Counted from the stretch's first letter, positions 43,931 through 51,962 are shown. The stretch is 64,000 bases of DNA from Halococcus agarilyticus (GCF_000334895.1 NZ_BAFM01000006.1:111350-175349), one strand, 5' to 3'. Notes: generated by a model not told the origin, from the sequence alone. Translations and numbers: made by a program.

Positions 43931-45529
43931 TCAGCCGTCGGCCGCGCCGTCGTGGACCGCGTCGAGACCGTCGACCGTCGGGGCGTTGACGATCGTCACG
44001 GTGTCGCCGTCGCGCTGGATCGAGAACGCGTCGGCGAACGGCGACTCCTCGCGGACCTGCCAGACGTTCCCGTCCTCGCCGACGGGCGAACCGCCCCAGT
44101 GAGCGAGGAGTTGTTCGTAGCCTGCCACGAACTCGCGGGCTTCGGCCGGCGAGTCCCACGTCAGTTTCCAGACGTAGCCCGTCCGATTTCGCTGCTGGTA
44201 GACGAACATCTTGTCGCCGTCCCAGCCGTCGGTGTAGTTGAGCCCGTAGTTGAACGGGTCGGACTGGTTGACCTGGCCCGGCCCGTCGGTGTTGAGGAAC
44301 TCCCGTGGCGAGACGGCGGTCGAGCGGTTGTAGTCGTCGTAGAGGGTGTAGGCGAACATCGCCGCGAGCGCCGACTGGCCGAGCACCGCGTAGTCGGGCC
44401 GGCCGGGACGTTCCAGTTCGACGCGCGACCACCCCTCGGAACTCGTGTCGTCGATCGAGACGTTCGTGGGGGCGTCCTCGCCGTAGAGGTCGGGACGGAT
44501 CACCTGCTCCGTGCTCGCGGGCAGGTCGTCGTGGAGCGCGTTCACGCCCTCCCAGCCGCGCTGCTGGTAGATCGCGTCGACGAAGCCCGGACCGTCGGCG
44601 TACGGGAAGAAGCTGAGGACGTAGACTCCGAGGTGGAGGCCGTCGCCCGCGCTGGTGTTGGCGGTGCTCCCCGCGTCGAGATCGAGGCACTCCCACTCGC
44701 CGCCACACCGGTCGTCGTACCGGCGCTGGACGTAGTTGGCCTCGCCCTCGATCAGCCCGTTCCGGGCGTTGTACGCCTCGCGGGTCGCCGGGTTGCTCGC
44801 CGCGAGATCGAACTGCTGGTCCTGGAGCGCGTGGACCAGCTCGTGGGCGAGCGTCGAGCGGTTGAGCCGGGGGGTGGCGCTCTCGGACACCACCACGATC
44901 GAGTCCTCGGTCGGGCTGTAGTAGCCGGCGACGCTCTGGCCGCGGTTCGCCTGCTGGACCGCGAGCGAGTTCTCCGCCTCCCCGATCAGGAACAGGCCCT
45001 CGAACTTCGCGTTGTCGAACGTCCGAAACGCCGGTGCGGCGTCGCCGCCGGTCCCGGCGCTCGGGCGCTGCTGGAACTCCTCGCGCGAGATCACCTCGAC
45101 CGGCACCGTCCGATTGAACTCGAGCTCCCGGACGCGCTCGATCCGGGCCATCGTCCGGTTGACGACCGCGCGGCGCTCGGTGGCGTTGAGGCCGTCCGCC
45201 GCGGCGACCGGTATCGACTCGTTGTACCAGACGCCGTTCTCCCAACCGAGCACGTCCTCGGGCGGATCGGCGAGGTTCTGCATCGCTCCCTGGGTATCGG
45301 TGCGCTCGGTGGACGAGCCGTCGCCAGACGTCGTGCTGGCTCCGTCGGTCGTTCCGGTCGCGGCGTCGGTGTCACCCGCGGCCGCGGGCGTGGCCGTCGC
45401 GTCGCCGGACGGGGTCGGCGATGCGCCTTGGGTGGCGTCGTCGGCCGATCCGTTGCCGGCGGTGAAGGGCACGCTACAGCCGGCGAGAACGACGAGGGCG
45501 GCGAGCAACAGGGCGGCGAGCGTTCGCAT
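43931..45529 (-). CDS. Hvo_1808 family surface lipoprotein with HExxH motif
   Basis: A 532-residue secreted lipoprotein. MRTLAALLLAALVVLAGC is a signal with lipobox, followed by a Thr/Ala/Ser-rich stalk of about 80 residues. The globular part contains TLAHELVHALQDQQF, a zinc-metalloprotease type HExxH motif, and NGLIEGEANYVQRRYDDRC with a Glu suitable as third ligand. This matches the haloarchaeal Hvo_1808 surface protein family as I know it. Protease activity is not established. Start ATG 45529. It is divergent from the isochorismatase gene. Confidence 0.85.
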   Translation of the reverse strand: MRTLAALLLAALVVLAGCSVPFTAGNGSADDATQGASPTPSGDATATPAAAGDTDAATGTTDGASTTSGDGSSTERTDTQGAMQNLADPPEDVLGWENGVWYNESIPVAAADGLNATERRAVVNRTMARIERVRELEFNRTVPVEVISREEFQQRPSAGTGGDAAPAFRTFDNAKFEGLFLIGEAENSLAVQQANRGQSVAGYYSPTEDSIVVVSESATPRLNRSTLAHELVHALQDQQFDLAASNPATREAYNARNGLIEGEANYVQRRYDDRCGGEWECLDLDAGSTANTSAGDGLHLGVYVLSFFPYADGPGFVDAIYQQRGWEGVNALHDDLPASTEQVIRPDLYGEDAPTNVSIDDTSSEGWSRVELERPGRPDYAVLGQSALAAMFAYTLYDDYNRSTAVSPREFLNTDGPGQVNQSDPFNYGLNYTDGWDGDKMFVYQQRNRTGYVWKLTWDSPAEAREFVAGYEQLLAHWGGSPVGEDGNVWQVREESPFADAFSIQRDGDTVTIVNAPTVDGLDAVHDGAADG

Positions 45530-45606
45530 ACCCGTGTGAGGGAGGCGACGAACAAAAGTGACCCGACCGGCAAAAGCGGTTTCCGGAGACCGGACCTCCC
45601 CCACGC

Positions 45607-46179
45607 ATGGAGTTCGATCCAGATCGAACGGCCGTCGTGGTGGTCGACATGCAGAAGGGGTTCTGTCACCCCGAGGGAAGCCTCCATTCCCCCGAGAGCG
45701 AGGCGGTCGTCGAGCCGATCGCGGGGCTGCTCGACGACGCGCGGGCGGCCGGGGCGAGTGCGGTCTTCACGCGGGACGTCCATCCCGAGGGACAGTTCGA
45801 CGGCAACCACTACTACGACGAGTTCGACCGCTGGGGCGAGCACGTCGTCGAGGGGACGTGGGAGACCGAGATCGTCGACGGGCTCGACGCACGGGACGGA
45901 GATCACGTCGTCACGAAACACACCTACGACGCCTTCCACGACACCGAACTGGAGGGGTGGCTCGACGCCCACGGGATCGACGATCTCCTCGTCTGTGGCA
46001 CGCTCGCCAACGTCTGCGTGCTCCACACCGCCGGCAGCGCCGGGCTCCGGGATTTCCGGCCCGTGCTCGTCGACGACGCGATCGGCTACATCGAGGAAGC
46101 CCACCACGAGTACGCGCTCGATCACGCCGACTGGCTGTTCGGCGAGGTTACAGAGCGCGCGGACGTCGACTTCGCATGA
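45607..46179 (+). CDS. pncA: Isochorismatase-family hydrolase, probable nicotinamidase
   Basis: A 190-residue cysteine hydrolase. The catalytic triad of nicotinamidases is present: Asp14 in VVVVDMQKGF, Lys104 in VVTKHTYDAF and Cys137 in GTLANVCVLHTA, and the metal-side motif RDVHPEGQFDGNHYY follows the family. It would turn nicotinamide into nicotinate for the nicotinate phosphoribosyltransferase encoded nearby. Another isochorismatase-type substrate is possible. It overlaps the GNAT gene behind it by ATGA. Confidence 0.83.
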   Translation: MEFDPDRTAVVVVDMQKGFCHPEGSLHSPESEAVVEPIAGLLDDARAAGASAVFTRDVHPEGQFDGNHYYDEFDRWGEHVVEGTWETEIVDGLDARDGDHVVTKHTYDAFHDTELEGWLDAHGIDDLLVCGTLANVCVLHTAGSAGLRDFRPVLVDDAIGYIEEAHHEYALDHADWLFGEVTERADVDFA

Positions 46180-46700
46180 CCGAGGGGCTGCGAATCAGGC
46201 AGTACGAGCCCGCCGATCGCGACGCGGTGCTCGCCCTCCACGAGCGCGCGCTCCGCGACACCGGTGCGTCCGTCGAGGACGTTCCGCCCGAGTTCGAAGC
46301 GGACCTCCGCGACATCGCCGACGCGTACCTCGACGGCGAGTTCGTGATCGGCGAGTGCGACGGCGACCTCGTTGCGATGGGCGGCTATCGGCCGGCGAAG
46401 GGGAGTCCTGACGCCTTCGAGCGGTCGATCGCCGACCCCGAGCGGACGGCCGAACTGAAGCGGATGCGCGTCGCGCCGGCGTACCAGCGCCACGGGTTCG
46501 GGACGGCGGTCCTCGGGAAGCTGGAATCGTCCGCCCGCGAACGCGGGTTCGAGCGGATGGTGCTCGATACGGGCCCCGAGATGACGGCCGCCCGCTCGTT
46601 CTACGAGGGCCACGGCTACGGACAGACCGGACGGCAGACGTTCCGCGGCGGCGACATCGGGGTGGTGTTCTACGAGAAAGAACTCGGAATCAGTTCCTGA
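46176..46700 (+). CDS. GNAT family N-acetyltransferase
   Basis: A 174-residue acetyltransferase. It starts LRIRQYEPADRDAVLALHE, has the acetyl-CoA loop RVAPAYQRHGFGTAVLGKLE (motif A, RHGFG) and the C-terminal FYEGHGYGQTG. The substrate is unknown. Its start overlaps the nicotinamidase-like stop, so the two are translated together, and its end overlaps the convergent thioesterase gene by 11 bp. Confidence 0.88.
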   Translation: MTEGLRIRQYEPADRDAVLALHERALRDTGASVEDVPPEFEADLRDIADAYLDGEFVIGECDGDLVAMGGYRPAKGSPDAFERSIADPERTAELKRMRVAPAYQRHGFGTAVLGKLESSARERGFERMVLDTGPEMTAARSFYEGHGYGQTGRQTFRGGDIGVVFYEKELGISS

Positions 46701-47148
46701 ACAGCCGGTAGGCCCCCTGGCCCGTGGCGACCGGCTTCATCTCGCCGTCGGGAGCCTCGCTCTCGACCGTCACCGTGGAGACGCCGACGCTCGATCCCGA
46801 GCGGATCACCTCGGCGGTCGCGGTGAGGTCGCCGGCGGCCGGGCGGAGGTAGTTGACGGTGAGGTTGATCGTCGTCACGCCCTCGTTCACCGGGTCGTCG
46901 AGGGTCGGGCGGAGCGCGATCCCGCCGGCGGTGTCGATCAGCGTCGCGGCGATCCCGCCGTGGATGTTCGCGGTCCCGTCGTCGTCGCCGTTCGGCCGCG
47001 TGTTCGTGAGCTTCTCGTCGAACGGGATCGTCATGACGAGTCGATCGTGCTCGATCGAGTCGACCTGCGTGCCGAGCCACGAGAGGTAGCCGTGGTCGTC
47101 GATGTGCGCCTGAAGGAAGGCCGCCGCGTCGTCCGTCTCGTCGATCAT
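46690..47148 (-). CDS. PaaI-type hotdog thioesterase
   Basis: A 152-residue hotdog-fold acyl-CoA thioesterase. The family motif NIHGGIAATLIDTAGGIAL (catalytic Asp region near residue 65) and NLTVNYLRPAAGDLTATAEV are present. Members hydrolyse phenylacetyl- or medium-chain acyl-CoA; the substrate is not predictable. The ATG at 47148 (MIDETDDAAAFLQAHIDD) is chosen over a basic upstream extension. It is divergent from the DUF4385 locus. Confidence 0.9.
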   Translation of the reverse strand: MIDETDDAAAFLQAHIDDHGYLSWLGTQVDSIEHDRLVMTIPFDEKLTNTRPNGDDDGTANIHGGIAATLIDTAGGIALRPTLDDPVNEGVTTINLTVNYLRPAAGDLTATAEVIRSGSSVGVSTVTVESEAPDGEMKPVATGQGAYRLFRN

Positions 47149-47242
47149 GGGGTCACCGCGAACGCCGAGGGTTAGTAGCCACCGATGCAGGGGGCGTCCG
47201 CAAGGGCGACAGCGTGAGGTGTCACGACCGACAACGGACCCC

Positions 47243-47329
47243 GTGACCGAGGATCCCGAATACGACACCGATTTTCGCGCCCACCCCGAGGAGTACGAGA
47301 TCGGTCGCGGCGAGGAGGGCGTCTTGCAA
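47243..47329 (+). pseudogene. Truncated DUF4385 paralogue, 5' fragment only
   Basis: This 29-codon fragment begins with GTG and encodes TEDPEYDTDFRAHPEEYEIG followed by RGEEGV. It matches the start of the intact gene at 47479 in 23 of 29 residues. Seven of the nucleotide differences are synonymous third-position changes, so it evolved as a coding copy before truncation. After GTCTTGCAA the homology stops and hairpin-rich, CTCGCTCG-type non-coding DNA follows. Confidence 0.75.
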
Positions 47330-47332
47330 CCA

Positions 47333-47396
47333 CCTTTTGCTACGCTCGCTCGTCGGCCTCGCCGACTCGCTCGCTGGCAAAAGCGCGGCGCGCTCC
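47333..47396. repeat. Palindromic element in the DUF4385 upstream gap
   Basis: CTTTTGC at the left and GCAAAAGC at the right frame CTCGCTCGTCGGCCTCGCC with the hairpin GTCGGC CTC GCCGAC (47352-47366). It resembles the T-tract / hairpin / A-tract elements at 10391 and 25957. It lies exactly where homology of the truncated DUF4385 copy ends. The rest of the gap to 47460 is more CTCGCTCG-like sequence without a gene. Confidence 0.55.
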
Positions 47397-47478
47397 CGCT
47401 GGTCGCGCTTGCGCCCGCTCGCTCGTTTCACTCGCTCGCGGTGGAGGCGGGTGACGAACCATGGAGGGGAAGCGAGCA

Positions 47479-47970
47479 ATGACGGAGGGTCCCGAGTACG
47501 ATATCGACTTCCGTGCCCACCCCGAGGAGTACGGGATCGGTCGCGGCGAGGAGGGTGTGTTCAAGATCCAGCCGTACAAGGACGAACTCCTGCCGCTGTG
47601 GGGCTATGTGGACCGTGAGGCCGCGGACGAGTCGGGCGAAGCCATCTACGAGCGGTATCGAGAATACCGGGAGAACGAGGAGTTTCCGGGCATGGACATG
47701 GCGCGGAAGTACCTCCGGATGGGATACACCCGGTCGATGCGATACGCCCGATATCCTGGCGGGCAGAAGTACGTCGATAGCGAGGCGCGTTGCGCCTCGG
47801 ATGACGAGCGGGCGAAGCCCGCGAGCAGCGGTGAGGAGCGCGATCCCGAACACTGGGCCGACCACGACAAGCGCGAGGCCGCGCTCGTCTACGAGGTCTG
47901 GCAAGAGATAGTGGAAAACGACGACGAATATCAGCGGCTGAAAAACGAACACCGAGAGCAACACCGGTGA
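47479..47970 (+). CDS. DUF4385 family protein with an element-like insert
   Basis: A 163-residue protein of unknown function. The conserved N-terminal half (FRAHPEEYGIGRGEEGVF, YKDELLPLWGY, SGEAIYERY, GMDMARKYLRMGYTRSMRYA, GGQKY) agrees with DUF4385 as I know it. About 22 residues (VDSEARCASDDERAKPASSGEE) interrupt the family pattern before the acidic RDPEHWADHDKREAA end; their DNA contains palindromes like those between genes. Start ATG 47479 is supported by the paralogous fragment; an ATG at 47461 is possible. Confidence 0.82.
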   Translation: MTEGPEYDIDFRAHPEEYGIGRGEEGVFKIQPYKDELLPLWGYVDREAADESGEAIYERYREYRENEEFPGMDMARKYLRMGYTRSMRYARYPGGQKYVDSEARCASDDERAKPASSGEERDPEHWADHDKREAALVYEVWQEIVENDDEYQRLKNEHREQHR

Positions 47971-47992
47971 ACGGAGCGACGACGGAGCGAAC

Positions 47993-48334
47993 TCAGAGCC
48001 ATTCACGTCCGGTTTTCTGTAATCCGACGACCTCTTCGTGGGGATAGAGTCTCGACATACGGTCGATGATGTCCGCGACCTCCGTTGCGGACACGGTATC
48101 GTCCGCGAAGAAAAGTGCTGCTCGATACCGATTCGGTGGCACGTCTTCGACGAAGTCGTCGTGAGTCACGATGGTTCGATCGGCGTCGAGCGAGTAGCGG
48201 GCGATCGTCTCGTCGCTGGTTCCCTTTCCGAGCCACGAGACGGTATCGACGTGTTCGACGTCGTGGCCGTCGGCTGTGAGCCGGTGGAGCACTTCGTGTT
48301 CGATGTTCTCATCGAGAAGCAGTCAATACCCCAT
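47993..48334 (-). CDS. DUF5615 PIN-like toxin gene, probably broken by an early stop
   Basis: The frame from ATG 48334 reads M-G-Y-stop-L-L-L-D-E-N-I-E-H-E-V-L and then continues open to 47993 with the family pattern VLHRLTADGHDVEHVDTVSW and RTIVTHDDFVED. The TGA at 48323-48325 stands where Arg (CGA) is expected, so one C-to-T change explains it. The only downstream start is GTG 48292, which would drop the LLLDEN stretch holding the first PIN-type acidic residue. The gene is 6 bp behind a DUF433 gene, the usual antitoxin partner. Confidence 0.75.
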
Positions 48335-48340
48335 TTCGCG

Positions 48341-48634
48341 CTACTCGTCCGGCGGTGAGAGGGTCGTCATCTCCTCGGCGTTTTCGATGGCTCGTTCGCG
48401 GTCGCGCTCGACGCGACGCATCTCTGCCGGGTTGTTGTGGTAGTACGCGAGCGCCGCGTACACGTCGGCGAGATCGAGGTCGTATCGGTCGGCGACGGTT
48501 TCGGGCCGGAGATCGCACTCCTCGACTTGGCTGCGCACGTATCGCACCGTGATCCGACTGCCGTCGATGTGGGGTTCGTCGTGAACGTCGGACTCGTCGC
48601 CCGAGACGATCCCGTGCATCGCGACGACGCTCAT
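48341..48634 (-). CDS. DUF433 family protein, probable antitoxin of the DUF5615 gene
   Basis: A 97-residue protein with a small winged or helix-turn-helix domain of DUF433: PHIDGSRITVRYVRSQVEE, DLRPETVADRYDLDLADVYAALAYYHNN. DUF433 proteins commonly pair with DUF5615 PIN-like toxins in bacteria and archaea. The acidic N-terminus (SGDESDVHDE) is haloarchaeal. The ATG at 48634 is used; an upstream ATG at 48661 is possible. Its stop is 6 bp in front of the DUF5615 frame. Confidence 0.8.
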   Translation of the reverse strand: MSVVAMHGIVSGDESDVHDEPHIDGSRITVRYVRSQVEECDLRPETVADRYDLDLADVYAALAYYHNNPAEMRRVERDRERAIENAEEMTTLSPPDE

Positions 48635-48676
48635 ATCCCACGGTAGGTTCCCACCAGGCAATAAACTCTCGCCCGT

Positions 48677-49564
48677 TCAGCCCAGCCGAATCGGGTCGTC
48701 GCTCGGGCGAAACTCCACCGTGACCTGCTCGCCGCAGGCGAACTCGACGTCAGGACAGACGAGCTTCGCACCGAAATCGGCCTCGCGGCCGCAGAACAGC
48801 GAGAGTCCGGAGATTGGCTCGCCGTTGGCGAGCACGTCGAGCGGGCCCCACGTCACGTCGCGACCGGTCGTGCGACCCACCTGATGGTCGAGCAGGGACA
48901 CCGAGCCGCCGCGTTCGCGGTGCTCCCCAGCGGCCAGCACACCGCCGCCCGCGTAGTGGACGAGGCCGCCATCGAGCACTCCGCCCCCGTCGGCCGCGAT
49001 CCCGACGTATCGCTCGCCGGGCGCGGGATGCGTCGGCGCATCGAGCACGGCATAAGTCTCGCCCGAGTCGACGACCGTGCCGGTGCCGTTCCAGTCGAGG
49101 CCCGCGATCGGGACGTCGACCCCGATCGGGAGCGACCCGTTCGCCCGGTACGGGTTCGCGTCCGGCGAGCGAAATTCGAGGTGGACGTGGTTGTCGACCC
49201 ACGGCGCGAAAAAGCCCGCGCGGACGAGCCGGCCGAGCGGGTCGCCGACGACGATCGAATCGCCCGTCGAGACGGAAGGCTCGACGTGGAGGAGCCTGGC
49301 GACGTGGTCACCGGTGTCGACGAGGACGAGGTGATCGTCGGCCTCGGCGTGGGATTTCGGCGGAGCGCGCACAATCCGAATATCGAGCACCCGCCCCGCG
49401 ACTGGCGACGGCGCGATCGAGGGGTCGTCGTCGGTCGCGGGCCCGAGCCCCGGATCGGGGTAGAGGTCGATCGCGTGCCCTCGCTCGTGAGCGACGTAGG
49501 GAGAGTTGTACAGCGAGAAGCGTCGATACCGGGAGAGGACGTCAGCACCGATCGAGACGGCCAT
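48677..49564 (-). CDS. M23/LytM-like fold protein without signal peptide
   Basis: A 295-residue protein whose first half reads like a LytM metallopeptidase fold: RGHAIDLYP (HxxxD-like), IAPSPVAGRVLDIRI, DDHLVLVDTGDHVARLLHVE, VSTGDSIVVGDPLGRLVRAG and NHVHLEFRSP (H-x-H). The C-terminal half is beta-rich and unrecognised. There is no signal peptide, and archaea lack bacterial peptidoglycan, so it may be a non-peptidase or act on another substrate. It is divergent from the lipoate-ligase-like gene. Confidence 0.68.
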   Translation of the reverse strand: MAVSIGADVLSRYRRFSLYNSPYVAHERGHAIDLYPDPGLGPATDDDPSIAPSPVAGRVLDIRIVRAPPKSHAEADDHLVLVDTGDHVARLLHVEPSVSTGDSIVVGDPLGRLVRAGFFAPWVDNHVHLEFRSPDANPYRANGSLPIGVDVPIAGLDWNGTGTVVDSGETYAVLDAPTHPAPGERYVGIAADGGGVLDGGLVHYAGGGVLAAGEHRERGGSVSLLDHQVGRTTGRDVTWGPLDVLANGEPISGLSLFCGREADFGAKLVCPDVEFACGEQVTVEFRPSDDPIRLG

Positions 49565-49616
49565 TGAGGAGACGACGAAGCGCGGGCGTTTAGCCCCGTC
49601 GGCCCCTTCTACCACT

Positions 49617-50315
49617 ATGCGCGTCTTCGAGGAGCGGGCGGCCGACATCGACGCCGACCGCGAGCGGACCCGCGAACTGTTCGCACACACCGCCGCGACC
49701 GGCGAGCCGACGGTGCGCGCGTGGACGCCCCACCGCCAGATCGCGTTCGGGCGGCGCGACACCCGTGCCGACGGGTACGACCGGGCGCGCGAGGCGGCCG
49801 AAGCACACGAGTTCCCTCCTGTCGAGCGCGAGGTCGGCGGGCGCGCGGTCGCGTACACCGGATCGACGGTGGCGTTCGCCCGAACCGAACCCGCCGAAGG
49901 GCGGAACATCCAGCAGCGATACGCCCGCGCGACGGCCGACCTCCAGGGCGCGTTCGACCGACTCGGAGTCGAGGCGCGCGAGGGCGAACCCCCCGAGTCG
50001 TTCTGTCCGGGATCGCACTCGCTCCAGGCCGACGGCAAGATCGCGGGGCTCGCCCAGCGCGTGACGGGCGACGCCGCGCTCGTCGCGGGGATCGTCGTGA
50101 CCCGCGACGCCGCGGCGATGGCGAGGGTGCTCGAACCGATCTACGACGCGCTCGACGTGGCGTTCGATCCCGACTCGATCGGGAGTGTCTCACGCGCCGA
50201 CGGCGACGCCGACCCCGAGACCGTCGCCCGCACGATCGAGCAGGCACTCGTCGCAGGCTACCGAGATGGCGACGACGGATCGGCAGCGGACGCGACCGAC
50301 GACCGGGACGCTTAG
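49617..50315 (+). CDS. Biotin/lipoate protein ligase family protein (LplA-like)
   Basis: A 232-residue protein of the lipoate/biotin ligase fold. Landmarks are TVRAWTPHRQIAFGRRDTRADGYDRA, VEREVGGRAVAYTGSTVAFA (R-x-x-G-G-x-x-x-x-x) and the acyl-site Lys in SLQADGKIAGLAQRV. It could attach lipoate or a related acid to enzyme subunits, or belong to a related octanoyl transferase group. The target subunits are not in the window. Start ATG 49617. pyrC follows after 24 bp. Confidence 0.85.
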   Translation: MRVFEERAADIDADRERTRELFAHTAATGEPTVRAWTPHRQIAFGRRDTRADGYDRAREAAEAHEFPPVEREVGGRAVAYTGSTVAFARTEPAEGRNIQQRYARATADLQGAFDRLGVEAREGEPPESFCPGSHSLQADGKIAGLAQRVTGDAALVAGIVVTRDAAAMARVLEPIYDALDVAFDPDSIGSVSRADGDADPETVARTIEQALVAGYRDGDDGSAADATDDRDA

Positions 50316-50339
50316 GCCCGCGGGCGGTCGAGCCACGCC

Positions 50340-51626
50340 ATGCTCATCGCGAACGCGACGCTCGCCGACGGCCGCCGGCGCGACGTCCGAGTGGAGGGCG
50401 AGCGGATCGCCGCCGTCGAGCGCCGACTGTCGGCCGATGGCGACGAAACCACGATCGACGCCGCCGGGAAGCTCCTGCTGCCGGGGATGATCGACGCTCA
50501 CGTCCACTTCCGTGAGCCAGGCTTCCCGCACAAAGAGACGTGGGCGAGCGGGAGCCGGGCGGCAGCAGCCGGCGGCGTCACCACGGTCGTGGACCAGCCG
50601 AACACCCAACCGCCGACAGTCACGGGCGAGGCGTTCGACGAGAAGGCCACCTGTGCGACGGGCTCACTCGTCGATTTCGGCATCAACGGCGGCGTCACAT
50701 CCGACTGGCGGTCCGACGAACTGTTCGATCGGCCCCTGTTCGCGCTCGGCGAGGTCTTCCTCGCGGACTCCACAGGGAAGTTGGGTATCGACGCCGATCT
50801 GTTCGCCGAGAGCGTTGCGGCCGCGACCGGGCACGGCGTTCCCGTCACCGTCCACGCCGAGGACGCGACGCGGTTCGATGCGAGCGCCGAAGACCGGGCG
50901 GACGCCGACGCGTGGAGCGCGTTCCGGACCCCGGAGGCCGAGCGAGCGGCGGTCGAGCGCGCCTGCGAGGTCGGCCGCGCAGCCGGCGCACAGCTCCACA
51001 TCGCCCATACGAGCACGCCGGAGGGCATCGATGTCGCGAGCGAGGCGGGGATGACCTGTGAAGTGACCCCGCACCACCTCCTGCTCTCGCGCGACGATCT
51101 CGACGACCTCGGTACTCTCGGTCGGATGAATCCACCGCTGCGGAGCGAGCACAGGAGGGAGGAGGTGTACGAGCGCGTCGTCGATGGGACGGTCGACCTG
51201 ATCGCGACCGATCACGCGCCCCACACCCGCGAGGAGAAGGACGCGGGGATCTGGGACGCTCCCAGTGGTGTGCCGGGCGTCGAGACCGCGCTGCCGCTGC
51301 TGCTCGCGGAAGCCCATGCGGGCCGGCTCGACTACGAGCGAGTGCGCGATCTCACGGCCACGAACCCCGCCGCGGTGTTCGACCTCCCACGGAAGGGACG
51401 GGTCGAAGTCGGGAGGGACGCCGATCTCGTGCTCGTCGATCCCGACACGACCCGCGAGATACGCGGCGAGGAGCTGGCGACGGACTGTGGATGGACGCCG
51501 TTCGAGGGATGGGGGGGCGTGTTCCCGGAGTGGACGATGGTGCGCGGCGAGACGGTCTACGAGCGTACCGACGGCGAGGAGCGATTCGGTACAGCGATCG
51601 GCGAGAACGTCCGGTCACGTCAGTAG
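50340..51626 (+). CDS. pyrC: Dihydroorotase
   Basis: A 428-residue amidohydrolase of de novo pyrimidine synthesis, interconverting carbamoyl-aspartate and dihydroorotate. Zinc-site motifs are DAHVHFREPGF (H-x-H near residue 55), VHAEDA, LHIAHTSTPEG and the catalytic Asp in ATDHAPHTREEK near residue 300. The C-terminal MVRGETVYE belongs to the class I group. The region KATCATGSLVDFG replaces the usual carboxylated Lys motif seen in some relatives, so metal occupancy may differ. It is likely cotranscribed with the ligase-like gene. Confidence 0.9.
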   Translation: MLIANATLADGRRRDVRVEGERIAAVERRLSADGDETTIDAAGKLLLPGMIDAHVHFREPGFPHKETWASGSRAAAAGGVTTVVDQPNTQPPTVTGEAFDEKATCATGSLVDFGINGGVTSDWRSDELFDRPLFALGEVFLADSTGKLGIDADLFAESVAAATGHGVPVTVHAEDATRFDASAEDRADADAWSAFRTPEAERAAVERACEVGRAAGAQLHIAHTSTPEGIDVASEAGMTCEVTPHHLLLSRDDLDDLGTLGRMNPPLRSEHRREEVYERVVDGTVDLIATDHAPHTREEKDAGIWDAPSGVPGVETALPLLLAEAHAGRLDYERVRDLTATNPAAVFDLPRKGRVEVGRDADLVLVDPDTTREIRGEELATDCGWTPFEGWGGVFPEWTMVRGETVYERTDGEERFGTAIGENVRSRQ

Positions 51627-51959
51627 CGCCGTCGCGACGCTCACACCGACCATCACGCCCGCGCCGAACCCGACCAGCCGAGCCATCGCGCGCCGTGAAT
51701 CCTGCTCGGTCCAGTCGGTATCGGTGTCGAGGTGGCTCTGGAGGGTTTCGACGGCGCTGCCGGCGAGCACCGAGCCCGACCAGCCGAGCACCGCGAACCC
51801 GAGCACCAGCGCGCCGACCGCGAAGGTCTGCGTGCTGGCGAACTCGGGAGTACGAACGGTAGCGAGAGCGAGGAGGGCGAGCGCGCCCGCGACGACCCCG
51901 ACCGCGCCCGCCGTAGCGAGCAGTCGGATTCGCGGGCGGAGCCACGCACCGAGTGCCAC
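51615..51959 (-). CDS. Small membrane protein, function unknown
   Basis: A 114-residue protein with three predicted membrane helices (LLATAGAVGVVAGALALLALA, FAVGALVLGFAVLGWSG and LVGFGAGVMVGVSVATALL) and a polar loop DTDTDWTEQDSRRA. It begins three bases behind dppC and so may be the last gene of the peptide-transport operon. Its end overlaps the convergent pyrC by 12 bp. No family is recognised. Confidence 0.7.
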   Translation of the reverse strand: MALGAWLRPRIRLLATAGAVGVVAGALALLALATVRTPEFASTQTFAVGALVLGFAVLGWSGSVLAGSAVETLQSHLDTDTDWTEQDSRRAMARLVGFGAGVMVGVSVATALLT

Positions 51960-51962
51960 GGG

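Noticed and set aside
47147..47482. A 111-residue + strand protein
   Set aside because: Only residues encoded by 47243-47329 match anything (DUF4385 start). The rest translates hairpin-rich intergenic DNA, so it is treated as a remnant.
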